This document shows positions 52,540 through 60,813 of a DNA stretch of 64,000 bases, one piece after another (position 1 is the first letter of the stretch; each line of letters opens with the position of its first letter). This stretch comes from Chitinophagaceae bacterium (GTDB taxonomy: Bacteria; Bacteroidota; Bacteroidia; Chitinophagales; Chitinophagaceae), in the NCBI GenBank assembly GCA_016787065.1, contig JAEUVD010000046.1:1-64000 (forward strand). Direction: 5' to 3'. The notes beneath the pieces are model-generated. The model saw nothing but the letters and a program-made list of their open reading frames with translations. It ran no database searches and was not told the origin of the DNA. A program made the position numbers and the translations under genes.

Positions 52540-52575
52540 AAACACACGAGGTGAGTATAATTACTTCGTGTGTTT
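52540..52575 (+). terminator. Terminator hairpin after the methionine operon
   Basis: AAACACACGA (52540-52549) and TCGTGTGTTT (52566-52575) form a perfect 10-bp stem. The flanking A and T runs make it a plausible bidirectional terminator for the methionine operon and glyA. Confidence 0.75.
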
Positions 52576-52605
52576 TCATAATATCAACATGCAATAATTT
52601 GAAAA

Positions 52606-53889
52606 CTACACGTTCCAATCTGGGTATAGCGGAAACTGTTTCATATATTCATTAATCTCGCCGCGCACCTGCCCAAGCGTAGATTCATCTTGAATATTCA
52701 TCATGATTTTGTCCATCCATGCAACAACTTGTTCCATATCTTGTTCCTTTAAACCACGAGTAGTAAGGGCCGGTGTTCCAACGCGTATACCGGAAGTAAC
52801 AAAAGGTGATTTATCATCGAAAGGAACCATGTTTTTATTTATGGTAATATCTGCCTTCACTAAGGTATTCTCCACTTGCTTACCAGTAAGATTTTTATTT
52901 CTCAAATCAATTAAAAGCAAATGATTATCTGTTCCACCCGAAACAATGTGATAATCGCGCGCTGTAAAAGCGCTCGCCATAGCTTGCGCATTGGCAATTA
53001 CTTGCTTCGCATAAGTGGTGAATTCATCTTGAAGAATTTCATAAAACGCTACAGCTTTTGCGGCAATCACATGCTCTAACGGACCACCTTGTACACCCGG
53101 AAATACAGCAAGATTTAACACATCACTCATCATTCGAACTTCGCCTTTAGGGCCGGTAATACCCATCGGATTTTCAAAATCCTGAGGCATTAAAATTACA
53201 CCGCCTCGTGGGCCTCGAAGGGTTTTGTGTGTGGTACTCGTTACAATATGACAATGCTCGAACGGCGAGTTTAATAAACCTTTGGCAATTAAGCCTGCCG
53301 GATGAGCCATATCGCAAAGCACCAAGGCACCAATCTTATCGGCAATGGCTCGTATACGCGCGTAGTCCCAATCACGACTATAAGCCGAAGCCCCGCAAAT
53401 TAATAACTTCGGTTTTTCCGCTAAGGCAGTTTTCTCCATCGCATCATAATCTACTCTTCCATCTTCCTTACGAACTCCATAAAAATAAGGTTGATATAAT
53501 TTACCACTAAAATTTACCGCGGAACCATGGGTAAGATGGCCGCCCATACTTAAATCTAACCCCAAAATTTTATCGCCGGGTTTCAACACGGCCAGCATAA
53601 CCGCTGCATTCGCTTGCGCTCCCGAATGGGGTTGCACATTAGCATAAGCCGCACCAAAAATTTGCTTTACCCGATCTATCGCTAATTGCTCACTTTTATC
53701 TACCACTTCACAACCACCGTAATACCGCTTTCCGGGATACCCTTCCGCGTATTTATTGGTCATTACATTTCCCATAGCACGCATCACTTGCGTACTGGTA
53801 AAATTCTCAGAAGCTATTAATTCTAAACCATGTTGTTGTCGGTCGAATTCCTCCTGAATCAAACTAAATAGTTGTTGATCAATTTGCAT
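52606..53889 (-). CDS. glyA: Serine hydroxymethyltransferase
   Basis: A protein of 427 residues from the ATG at 53889. It interconverts serine and glycine with tetrahydrofolate and is the main source of one-carbon units, which also feed methionine synthesis. Motifs include [47 protein letters not shown], and the cofactor lysine in [15 protein letters not shown]. The longer frame adds 66 residues that run into moaA and resemble nothing, so I discarded it. A -7-like box (TATCTTCG) ends 5 nt before the ATG. Confidence 0.97.
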   Translation of the reverse strand: MQIDQQLFSLIQEEFDRQQHGLELIASENFTSTQVMRAMGNVMTNKYAEGYPGKRYYGGCEVVDKSEQLAIDRVKQIFGAAYANVQPHSGAQANAAVMLAVLKPGDKILGLDLSMGGHLTHGSAVNFSGKLYQPYFYGVRKEDGRVDYDAMEKTALAEKPKLLICGASAYSRDWDYARIRAIADKIGALVLCDMAHPAGLIAKGLLNSPFEHCHIVTSTTHKTLRGPRGGVILMPQDFENPMGITGPKGEVRMMSDVLNLAVFPGVQGGPLEHVIAAKAVAFYEILQDEFTTYAKQVIANAQAMASAFTARDYHIVSGGTDNHLLLIDLRNKNLTGKQVENTLVKADITINKNMVPFDDKSPFVTSGIRVGTPALTTRGLKEQDMEQVVAWMDKIMMNIQDESTLGQVRGEINEYMKQFPLYPDWNV

Positions 53890-53894
53890 GGCGG

Positions 53895-53902
53895 CGAAGA
53901 TA
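53895..53902 (-). promoter_or_regulatory. -7-like promoter box TATCTTCG for glyA
   Basis: One mismatch to TAnnTTTG on the minus strand, 5 nt before the glyA ATG. It lies in the 86-nt gap between divergent glyA and moaA. Confidence 0.4.
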
Positions 53903-53975
53903 ATAAAACAAATTTTGTCGGCTCCTTTTATGATTTCCACCGTCGTAATTTCATAGAAAACCTTACTTTGCACAG

Positions 53976-54956
53976 GTGCTATTCGATACTCATAACCGGC
54001 CTCATGATTACTTGCGTATATCACTAACCGATGCTTGCAATTTTCGCTGTTTCTATTGTATGCCGGATGAAGAGGTGGATGTAACACCTCAATCTAAGTT
54101 GATGCAATTCGATGAACTCGTTGCTATAGCCAAGATTTTTGTAGAACAAGGTATTCGTAAAATTCGTTTAACCGGTGGCGAACCCTTAGTTCGAAAGGAT
54201 GCGGCCGACATCATGCGCGCTTTAGCCAAACTACCCATTAAACTAACACTTACAACCAACGGCGTATTATTACACAAATACATGAATACCCTGCATGATG
54301 CCGGTATTCAATCGTTGAATATTAGTTTAGATACCTTGCATGAAAATAAATTTGAATTGCTTACTCGTCGCAATCAATTTCATCAGGTTTATCAGAATAT
54401 ACAAGCTTGCTTAAAGCAAAACCTTTCTGTGAAAGTGAATGTGGTTGTGATTGATGGTATCAACGATTCTGAAATTAATGATTTTGTTGCCCTCACGAAA
54501 GAACAACCACTGCATATTCGGTTTATTGAATTTATGCCGTTTACAAGCAATCATTGGTCGAGTAAAAAAGTATTTACGTATGAACATATTGTGCAGCGGA
54601 TTCAAGAAGAATATGATATAATAAAACTTCAGGATGCCCCACACGATACGGCTAAAAAATATAAAGTACCCGGCCACGAAGGCACCTTCGCAATTATCAG
54701 TACCATGACGCAGCCCTTTTGCAGTACTTGCAATCGGTTACGTCTCACCGCCGATGGAAAACTTAAAAATTGTTTATTCTCTAAAACGGAAACAGACTTA
54801 CTTACTGCATTTCGTGCCGGGCTCGATCTTGTGCCTTTTATTCAAGATAATGTATCTAAAAAAGAAAAAGCTCTTGGCGGACAATTACTTCCCGATTATA
54901 CCCAAATTGAAGAAAGTAAACTTGAAAATAGAAGTATGATTAAAATTGGAGGCTAA
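53976..54956 (+). CDS. moaA: GTP 3',8-cyclase (molybdenum cofactor biosynthesis)
   Basis: A 326-residue radical-SAM enzyme for the first step of molybdenum cofactor synthesis. The N-terminal cluster is Cys21, Cys25, Cys28 ([12 protein letters not shown]); the second cluster is in [22 protein letters not shown]. The protein ends in Gly-Gly, which MoaA needs for activity. GTG start; a TTACTTTG box ends 5 nt before it. No other moa, moe or mog gene is in the window, so the rest of the pathway must be elsewhere. Confidence 0.95.
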   Translation: MLFDTHNRPHDYLRISLTDACNFRCFYCMPDEEVDVTPQSKLMQFDELVAIAKIFVEQGIRKIRLTGGEPLVRKDAADIMRALAKLPIKLTLTTNGVLLHKYMNTLHDAGIQSLNISLDTLHENKFELLTRRNQFHQVYQNIQACLKQNLSVKVNVVVIDGINDSEINDFVALTKEQPLHIRFIEFMPFTSNHWSSKKVFTYEHIVQRIQEEYDIIKLQDAPHDTAKKYKVPGHEGTFAIISTMTQPFCSTCNRLRLTADGKLKNCLFSKTETDLLTAFRAGLDLVPFIQDNVSKKEKALGGQLLPDYTQIEESKLENRSMIKIGG

Positions 54957-55361
54957 GAAATAATGTTATTATTGGCTGAGTTTAATTGGTACTTTCATTC
55001 AAACGTGATAATATCGTGCATTTCGTTCGTATAATTTCTATGCTACCTTCCCTAAAATATTGGCGCATAGATTTTTAAGATGTAGCAGGTGGATTAAGGT
55101 TTCTTTTTTCAAGAATTTCATTTTGATCTTCACCTTCGGTGTTAAGATGTAGGTTTTAAAGGCATTGGATGATAATTATATAGGATTCTTTAAGCACAAA
55201 AAACAAACTCAAAATATAAAGATCATAAAATTCTGCCTTCCAATAATTTAGTTTGACTAGATTGAAATAATGTCCCTTTTCATAGGTCATTGCGAATACC
55301 TTTCAATTTTTGTTGAAGAAAATTATTGCCTACACGCTATCTTTGAAAGCAAATTTTCTTC
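54957..55361. other. Intergenic region between moaA and the heptose kinase
   Basis: About 400 AT-rich bases without a recognisable gene or RNA. A short hairpin (TCTTCACC / GGTGTTAAGA) is near 55130-55150, and the promoter box of the next gene is at the right end. Confidence 0.5.
55338..55345 (+). promoter_or_regulatory. -7 promoter box TATCTTTG for the heptose kinase operon
   Basis: An exact TAnnTTTG, 16 nt before the TTG start at 55362. A possible -33 TTG lies 22 nt upstream. Confidence 0.5.
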
Positions 55362-56360
55362 TTGAAAAAAATAGAACAACCTCAAGTAAAAAAATGGCTG
55401 GGAAAAATTTCCAAGCAAAAAATATTTGTCATTGGTGATGCCATGCTCGACTGTTATTGGCAAGGTTCTGTGCAACGAATCTCTCCTGAAGCACCAGTAC
55501 CTGTGCTTCAGGTATTAAACAAATACGAACGATTGGGAGGAGCGGCGAATGTGGCTTTAAATTGCAGAAAATTAGGGGCTGAAGTACATTTATTTACTGT
55601 TCTTGGAAAAGACCTATCGGGTAAAACCATGTTGTCGCTATTAGAACAAGAAGGTATTCATACCGATGGTTGCTTGGTTGAAAAAGAGCGCATTACCACA
55701 ACAAAAACACGTGTAATGGCTAAGCATCAACAAATGATGCGTATCGATGAAGAAGTTTCTGAAGAAATTTCAACTCGAATCGAACATCATTTTATTGATG
55801 TCGTTATGCGTGCTATTCAAATTGACGCTCCGGATATTATTATTTTTGAAGATTATAATAAAGGACTGCTTCTACCAAATGCGATTCAGAAGATCATTAC
55901 ACATGCCAAAGAGTTACAATGCTTCGTTGCTGTTGATCCTAAAAAAGCAAATTTTTTCAGTTATACCGGAGTGGATGTATTCAAACCTAATTTAAAAGAA
56001 GTTCGAGAAGCTCTTCCTGAGCTTAGTATAACACCCGACAAATCGTCGTTGAAGAAAGCTCATACTGCTTTACAAAACAAAATAAACCATCAAATAACGT
56101 TAATTACCTTATCTGAACATGGTATATTCTCAGAGCATCAACAAGAAGTTGTTATGCTTCCGGCACATGTTCGTCAAATTGCCGATGTAAGTGGCGCCGG
56201 AGATACGGTGATTGCCGTTTTTGCCGCATGTTTTAAAGCAAGTAATAATTTAGCATGGGCAACACAGGCCGCTAATTTGGCCGGTGGTTTAGTTTGCGAA
56301 ACCGTAGGTGTGCATCCTATTAATAAAGTACATTTAGTGAATGAATTGATGAAACTATGA
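55362..56360 (+). CDS. PfkB-type heptose-7-phosphate kinase (RfaE1/HldE kinase domain)
   Basis: A 332-residue carbohydrate kinase. The start of the fold (IFVIGDAMLDCYWQGSVQRISPEAPVPVLQV), RLGGAANVALNCRKLGAEVHL, and the catalytic DVSGAGDTVIAV near residue 270 match the kinase half of HldE, which phosphorylates D-glycero-D-manno-heptose-7-phosphate for LPS core synthesis. The adenylyltransferase half is missing, so it must be a separate gene. TTG start; the next ATG would cut into the GDAMLD motif. It overlaps clpS by 4 nt. Confidence 0.88.
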   Translation: MKKIEQPQVKKWLGKISKQKIFVIGDAMLDCYWQGSVQRISPEAPVPVLQVLNKYERLGGAANVALNCRKLGAEVHLFTVLGKDLSGKTMLSLLEQEGIHTDGCLVEKERITTTKTRVMAKHQQMMRIDEEVSEEISTRIEHHFIDVVMRAIQIDAPDIIIFEDYNKGLLLPNAIQKIITHAKELQCFVAVDPKKANFFSYTGVDVFKPNLKEVREALPELSITPDKSSLKKAHTALQNKINHQITLITLSEHGIFSEHQQEVVMLPAHVRQIADVSGAGDTVIAVFAACFKASNNLAWATQAANLAGGLVCETVGVHPINKVHLVNELMKL

Positions 56361-56656
56361 GAACCGGAGAACAACATCATTACGAAGAAGAAATCGTAAC
56401 GGAAGAATTATTCGATGAAGAATTTCCGTATAACCTTATCATGTGGAATGATGATATAAACACCTTCGATTGGGTTATTCAAACCCTCGTTGAAATTTGT
56501 CATCACCAACCTGAACAAGCAGAGCAATGTAGTTTAATCATTCACTTCAAAGGAAAGTGTGTGGTTAAAAATGGTTCTTTAGAGAAATTAAAACCCATGC
56601 GCGATGCAATTCTTGATAGAGGCATTGGTGCTACCATAGAAGAAACGGAAGGCTAA
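56357..56656 (+). CDS. clpS: ATP-dependent Clp protease adaptor ClpS
   Basis: A 99-residue adaptor that hands proteins with destabilising N-terminal residues to ClpAP-type proteases. The conserved core NLIMWNDDINTFDWVIQTLVEI (N-end pocket) is at about 28-49, and GKCVVKNGSLEKLKPMRDAI follows. It overlaps the heptose kinase by 4 nt and is followed after 4 nt by aat, which makes such N-termini. Confidence 0.92.
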   Translation: MRTGEQHHYEEEIVTEELFDEEFPYNLIMWNDDINTFDWVIQTLVEICHHQPEQAEQCSLIIHFKGKCVVKNGSLEKLKPMRDAILDRGIGATIEETEG

Positions 56657-56660
56657 AACG

Positions 56661-57302
56661 ATGGCTGAATTTTTATACCACGAACTTGACCCATTCCCTG
56701 ATTATTCAGAAGCAGACGACGATGGCTTGCTAGCCATTGGTGGTAGTTTATCTGTACCTCGATTAAAGGAAGCCTACTCCAAAGGAATTTTCCCTTGGTA
56801 TGCTCCCGACGAGCCGCCGTTGTGGTGGTGCCCCGACCCACGTTGTGTGCTTTACACCGATCAGATAAAGATCTCTAAAAGTATGAAACAAACCTTGCGA
56901 AGAGGGCATTATGAATTTCGTTATAATACCAACTTTCCGCAGGTGATACAACATTGTAAAATGACTTACCGTCATGGACAGCCTGGCACCTGGATTACCG
57001 AGGAATTCATTTATGCCTATACAACTTTGCATCAAGAGGGAATGGTTGTGAGTGCCGAAACTTGGTGTGCCGGTGAGCTAGTTGGTGGTTTATATGGTGT
57101 ATTGCTTCCTCATCTTTTTTGTGGTGAGAGCATGTTCAGTCATCAGAACGATGCCAGTAAATTTGCTTTAATTCATCTTGCACAGAAGCTATATAATGAA
57201 GGGATAAACGTAATTGATTGTCAGCTCCACACGCCTCATCTTGAATCTTTAGGTGCGAAAATGATACCACGAACAACGTTTCTTGAATACCTGCAGCCTT
57301 AA
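56661..57302 (+). CDS. aat: Leucyl/phenylalanyl-tRNA-protein transferase
   Basis: A 213-residue enzyme that adds Leu or Phe from aminoacyl-tRNA to N-terminal Arg/Lys, creating N-degrons read by ClpS. Motifs include DDDGLLAIGGSLSVPRLKEAYSKGIFPWY, PLWWCPDPRCVL, and the C-terminal GGLYGVLLPHLFCGESMFS, ASKFALIHLA and DCQLHTPHLESLGA. Length is slightly short of E. coli Aat (234). Encoded 4 nt after clpS, a directly meaningful functional pair. Confidence 0.97.
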   Translation: MAEFLYHELDPFPDYSEADDDGLLAIGGSLSVPRLKEAYSKGIFPWYAPDEPPLWWCPDPRCVLYTDQIKISKSMKQTLRRGHYEFRYNTNFPQVIQHCKMTYRHGQPGTWITEEFIYAYTTLHQEGMVVSAETWCAGELVGGLYGVLLPHLFCGESMFSHQNDASKFALIHLAQKLYNEGINVIDCQLHTPHLESLGAKMIPRTTFLEYLQP

Positions 57303-57398
57303 TACGCTGTGCGATCTGCAACTTGGGAAAGACTCAATATGTCGGTATGTTGTCTTTTGAAATATAGTTTGTTTTTAGCGGCAGTATGTTTTATCAAT

Positions 57399-57406
57399 AT
57401 CTTTGA
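57399..57406 (+). promoter_or_regulatory. -7 promoter box TATCTTTG for the NTF2-like lipoprotein
   Basis: An exact TAnnTTTG, 15 nt before the ATG at 57422. Confidence 0.45.
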
Positions 57407-57421
57407 CACAAAGTTCAAAAT

Positions 57422-57865
57422 ATGAAACCCATCCTTTTCCTTGCTATAAGTTTATTCTTGTTTTCTTGCAAAGAGCAAAAAGAAACGTCAATAAATCATT
57501 TTGAAAAAAACAAAGCCGTTGCGGATGCATTGTTTGAAGCCTTTAATGCCCATCAATGGGAAAAGATGGCTGCGCTTTACAGTGAAAATGCCGAGTTTAA
57601 AGATCCGAGTTTTGGCACATCCGTTATTAAGCAAACCCATCCTCAGATCATTGAAAAATATAAAGGATTGGAAGAAGGAATACCCGATGTGCGCGATAGT
57701 GTGGTAGCTTATTATCCTTCCGGCGATCATAGTGTAATAGTTGAATTTATTTCACAAGGCACCTTGCCTGATTCGAGTAAATTATTCCTACCTATTTGTA
57801 CGATTTTTACCATCAATGAAGAAGGGAACATAACGAAAGACTATACGTATTACGATAACCAGTAG
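57422..57865 (+). CDS. SnoaL/NTF2-like lipoprotein
   Basis: A 147-residue lipoprotein with lipobox LFSC (Cys16). The NTF2-like cone fold is suggested by VADALFEAFNAHQWEKMAALYSENAEFKDPSFG, the usual start of SnoaL-like ester-cyclase or isomerase relatives. Function unknown. The stop codon (TAG) is made of the first bases of a downstream hairpin repeat, so the repeat may have set the present 3' end of the gene. Confidence 0.78.
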   Translation: MKPILFLAISLFLFSCKEQKETSINHFEKNKAVADALFEAFNAHQWEKMAALYSENAEFKDPSFGTSVIKQTHPQIIEKYKGLEEGIPDVRDSVVAYYPSGDHSVIVEFISQGTLPDSSKLFLPICTIFTINEEGNITKDYTYYDNQ

Positions 57866-57917
57866 AGATGCGATGCACCTTAGACGCGAATCATCGCGTC
57901 TCTACTGGCGCGAGAAT
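57862..57917 (+). repeat. Two-hairpin repeat, copy 1 (hairpin 1 plus start of hairpin 2)
   Basis: GTAGAGATGCGATG (57862-57875) pairs with CATCGCGTCTCTAC (57892-57905) with one mismatch, around CACCTTAGACGCGAAT. TGGCGCGAGAAT follows, which is the left arm of hairpin 2 as seen in copies 2 and 3; here it is cut short. The TAG stop of the preceding lipoprotein gene is part of the repeat. Confidence 0.75.
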
Positions 57918-57985
57918 GTTACCACAAAGGCTGGCGTAGGCTTGGGTGAAACTAAAAGTAAAAAATTAATACGTTCAAAAATTAC

Positions 57986-58846
57986 CTATTCCTTGATAAA
58001 TTTTAATGTAGCTTTTTGTCGTAAATTTCTGACTCTTAGATAATAAATACCCGGATTTAAAAAGGAACAATCGATAGGATAAGCATCCTGTTTATTTTTT
58101 CTAAACACAACACTTCCCATGGAATTAATGATTTCAATTTCGCCAAACACGTTATTCATAAATACAGTGCCATTTGCATAGTAAAGTTGAGGATTTGGAT
58201 CTAATAAATTGCTTGTTGCCACAGGTAAATAACAATATACTCCGGTATCCGATTGGTATATGATCATGCTGTCCTTACAAAAGCTCCGCATACTATTACC
58301 TCCCTCAAAAATATTGCGGAAGGTATATCCAATACCTTCTACTAATGTATCAAACTCTAAAGGTTGCGGACTCATTGTATCATGATAATAATAGCGACGG
58401 TGCCAAACATTATTTATAAGAATACTATCAATTGATCCTAAAATACGAGGCGATGAAAGTTCCAACATAGAATCTGTTTTCAAAGTGTCGCCAATCTGTA
58501 AACTAAAATCGTACAATAGGTATTCTGAGGGTGTTGAAGTCATGTTGCCCACGTACACTTTTCTATTAGGTATATCATTTCGTATATACATGGTTTCATA
58601 CGGTACAATGTACATAGGGCAATCTATTCGTTGATTATAAACAAGAACTTCTTTATATACTTTACCATTAAAACCGATGTAAGATGTTGGCACACTATAT
58701 ACATCATATAAACACCACGGACCTGCTCCGAAAAGTTTTCTTATACACCAACTTGTATTATCCAAATCAAGTGGAATATAAGGACTTTGTGAAAATGATT
58801 GGGCAAAATTGAAAATAACTAGAATGAAGAGTAATCCAAATTTCAT
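57986..58846 (-). CDS. Secreted protein with type IX secretion C-terminal sorting domain
   Basis: A 286-residue protein with a signal peptide (1-19, ending AQSFSQ). The last ~70 residues form a T9SS type A sorting domain: EIINSMGSVVFRKNKQ, then LNPGIYYLRVRNLRQKATLKFIKE. It should be secreted across the outer membrane by the T9SS and cleaved by PorU. The N-terminal body (SWCIRKLFGAGPWCLYDVY; DYSLQIGDTLKTD-like strands) matches no family I know. PorV-like and PorU-like genes lie 4 kb away. Confidence 0.8.
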   Translation of the reverse strand: MKFGLLFILVIFNFAQSFSQSPYIPLDLDNTSWCIRKLFGAGPWCLYDVYSVPTSYIGFNGKVYKEVLVYNQRIDCPMYIVPYETMYIRNDIPNRKVYVGNMTSTPSEYLLYDFSLQIGDTLKTDSMLELSSPRILGSIDSILINNVWHRRYYYHDTMSPQPLEFDTLVEGIGYTFRNIFEGGNSMRSFCKDSMIIYQSDTGVYCYLPVATSNLLDPNPQLYYANGTVFMNNVFGEIEIINSMGSVVFRKNKQDAYPIDCSFLNPGIYYLRVRNLRQKATLKFIKE

Positions 58847-59022
58847 AATCGGTGTTTTTGATGTTATTAAAATTAATAATTCGAATAGTCCTTTGAAAGA
58901 AGTTCAAACAAAATAAACCAATTCTCTATCTGAAAATATGTTTTTTTAAACAATCAATCGCAAGAACACTCGTTTTCTAGGTAAAAATGAGTTTTTCTCC
59001 CTTTAGAATTTATTTTTATACA

Positions 59023-59064
59023 TGTCTCTACTGGCGCGAGAATTAGCGAAGCGGTTCTCGTGCC
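59023..59064 (+). repeat. Two-hairpin repeat, copy 2 (end of hairpin 1 plus hairpin 2)
   Basis: GTCTCTACT (the end of hairpin 1) is followed by GGCGCGAGAA (59033-59042), loop TTAGCGAAGCGG, and TTCTCGTGCC (59055-59064), a 10-bp stem with one mismatch. Confidence 0.75.
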
Positions 59065-59199
59065 TTTATATTTTGCAATATGAATCGTTACTGTTTTTCA
59101 TGTCAATAAATTCAAGATGAACCATTAATTCTTCTTAAAGGCTCTTTCCTTTCTTTATCCTAAAAATAATCAAAGGCACTTTAATAATCAAATCGAGAA

Positions 59200-59236
59200 G
59201 GCACGTGAACCGCTTCGCTAATTCTCGCGGCAGTAG
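59200..59236 (-). repeat. Two-hairpin repeat, copy 3 (inverted)
   Basis: Read on the minus strand it runs CTACTGCCGCGAGAATTAGC and on to GGTTCACGTGCC, differing from copy 2 at only a few bases. It lies 31 nt past the stop of the lipoprotein gene at 59267 and in opposite orientation to copy 2. Confidence 0.75.
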
Positions 59237-59266
59237 GGTGATTCACCATCACGACTGAAAATCTTA

Positions 59267-60022
59267 TTAACGATTATGATATCTCCCACCAGTCCATGGA
59301 TTAAAAAGACGAACACCATCATAATAACTATTAGACAAAATCCCATCAAACAAAAGTTTAGCATATTTACTTTTAGCTTGATTACTTTGAACACAAAAAT
59401 CAATGGTAATCGAATCTTGAATTAAGATATAGGCAGTATAAAAATAAAAATTTTTACTGTTTTTTTTATTAGTAATGCTATATTCAAACACATTTATACT
59501 ATCTAGGTTTAATGGCAATTTTTTAAACCCCAATACCTCATAATCTAATTTTGCAAAGTCACTTTCGAAGATTTCTCTTGGATTTTTAATTTTCAATATT
59601 GCTTTACTAACCAAATTCTTTCCTAATTTAAATTTAATTTTTTCATCTTTAATTTTGTATTCAACAATGGCATGTTTATACCCGGAAAACGAAGAATCCA
59701 CATTCTTGAATAAGTTAGTCTCAAACTTGAAATCACCGAAATCAAAATAATCCCACTCAATTAATACCGTAGATCGTGAGCTTCTATTTTCCTTATATAT
59801 CCATTTGTCATTCCTAAACCCATTTTCATAGCCCCCAACTATTAAATAATCATCTACACTTGAACCTAAATCCTGATAAAATCTAAACACCCCATTTTCT
59901 CTAACCAAAATGCTATTGTCTATGTTTTCTACAAAAAAATGATTAACTGAAATATACTCTGTCCTTGTTTTAGTTGAACAGCTTAATCCCAAAATTAAAA
60001 ACAGCCAGTATAATCTTGACAT
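59267..60022 (-). CDS. Hypothetical lipoprotein, low-GC
   Basis: A 251-residue protein with a short signal peptide and lipobox ILGLSC (Cys15). The mature part is rich in Lys, Asn, Phe, Tyr and Ile (e.g. AILKIKNPREIFESDFAKLDYE) and is visibly more AT-rich than neighbouring genes. I recognise no family. It is bounded by hairpin-repeat copies 3 and 4 and has no close neighbour on either side, so it may be a recent arrival (inference). Confidence 0.6.
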   Translation of the reverse strand: MSRLYWLFLILGLSCSTKTRTEYISVNHFFVENIDNSILVRENGVFRFYQDLGSSVDDYLIVGGYENGFRNDKWIYKENRSSRSTVLIEWDYFDFGDFKFETNLFKNVDSSFSGYKHAIVEYKIKDEKIKFKLGKNLVSKAILKIKNPREIFESDFAKLDYEVLGFKKLPLNLDSINVFEYSITNKKNSKNFYFYTAYILIQDSITIDFCVQSNQAKSKYAKLLFDGILSNSYYDGVRLFNPWTGGRYHNR

Positions 60023-60230
60023 AAAATTAGATATTAATTTTTATTCTCAACCCACCCGCTTGCATTTGACGCGAAGGTCATGTGCATATGCTAATACTAA
60101 AGCAATGCAATTTTCACTTAATAAATTTTTCAATGTACTAAAATAAGAAATCAACCTCTAATAACCAGAATGACTATCTGTAATTATTATTAGTTGCAAT
60201 ACGCTCTGGCATGATAAGGCATGAGGTTAT

Positions 60231-60303
60231 GTAGACGCAAAGCACCTTACACGCGAAGCATCGCGTCCTACCTAGGGACGAATTTGGACAGCGGTTCTTG
60301 TGC
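60231..60303 (+). repeat. Two-hairpin repeat, copy 4 (both hairpins, diverged)
   Basis: GTAGACGCAAAGCACCTTAC and ACGCGAAGCATCGCGTCCTAC correspond to hairpin 1, and GGGACGAATTTGGACAGCGG plus TTCTTGTGC to hairpin 2. It starts its right end about 10 nt from the stop of yfcE, which is read toward it. Confidence 0.6.
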
Positions 60304-60312
60304 TAACCTAAA

Positions 60313-60813
60313 TTAAACGCCACGTTTTCCTAACTCAATAATTTCTAATTCTTGAATACGATCGTTATTCACTTTGAAGCGAATTAAAGTGGAAACTTTA
60401 TGCCATCCATGATTGCCACAAGCGCCCGGATTGATATGGAGTAAATTATGATTCGCATCCGGCATAACTTTCAAAATATGTGAGTGACCACAGATAAACA
60501 AATGAGGTTTATACTTCTTAATCAGATCTAAAGAGGATGCATTATATTTTGGAGGATAACCTCCAATATGCATCATTAATACCGAAACATGTTCGATAGT
60601 AAAATACAAATGCTCAGGATAACGAAGGCGCAAGTCATGCCCATCAATATTACCATATACCGCACGAAGTGGTTTAAACATTTCTAATTTATTCGCCGTA
60701 TGTACATCGCCAATATCACCTGCATGCCAAATTTCATCAACCTCGTTAAAATGAGTAAACACAGCTTCCGGTAAGAAACTGTGTGTATCCGATAGCAGTC
60801 CTATTCGCTTCAT
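60313..60813 (-). CDS. YfcE/MJ0936-type metallophosphoesterase
   Basis: A 166-residue calcineurin-like phosphoesterase. Metal ligands are visible in GLLSDTHSF (Asp8, His10), HAGDIGD, YGNIDGHD and the C-terminal CGHSH plus NPGACG. The family hydrolyses phosphodiesters; the natural substrate is unclear. Its ATG immediately follows the tyrS stop codon, so the two genes share a transcript. The two-hairpin repeat copy 4 lies just after its stop. Confidence 0.92.
   Translation of the reverse strand: MKRIGLLSDTHSFLPEAVFTHFNEVDEIWHAGDIGDVHTANKLEMFKPLRAVYGNIDGHDLRLRYPEHLYFTIEHVSVLMMHIGGYPPKYNASSLDLIKKYKPHLFICGHSHILKVMPDANHNLLHINPGACGNHGWHKVSTLIRFKVNNDRIQELEIIELGKRGV

Larger units (their letters stand above)
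58847..59266. other. Intergenic region with two inverted repeat copies
   Basis: No gene is seen. Copies 2 (59021-59064) and 3 (59200-59236) of the two-hairpin repeat lie here in opposite orientation and bound ~135 nt of AT-rich sequence. Confidence 0.55.

Noticed and set aside
53890..54087. 66-residue N-terminal extension of serine hydroxymethyltransferase
   Set aside because: It overlaps moaA, resembles no SHMT sequence, and the ATG at 53889 has a -7-like box 5 nt upstream.
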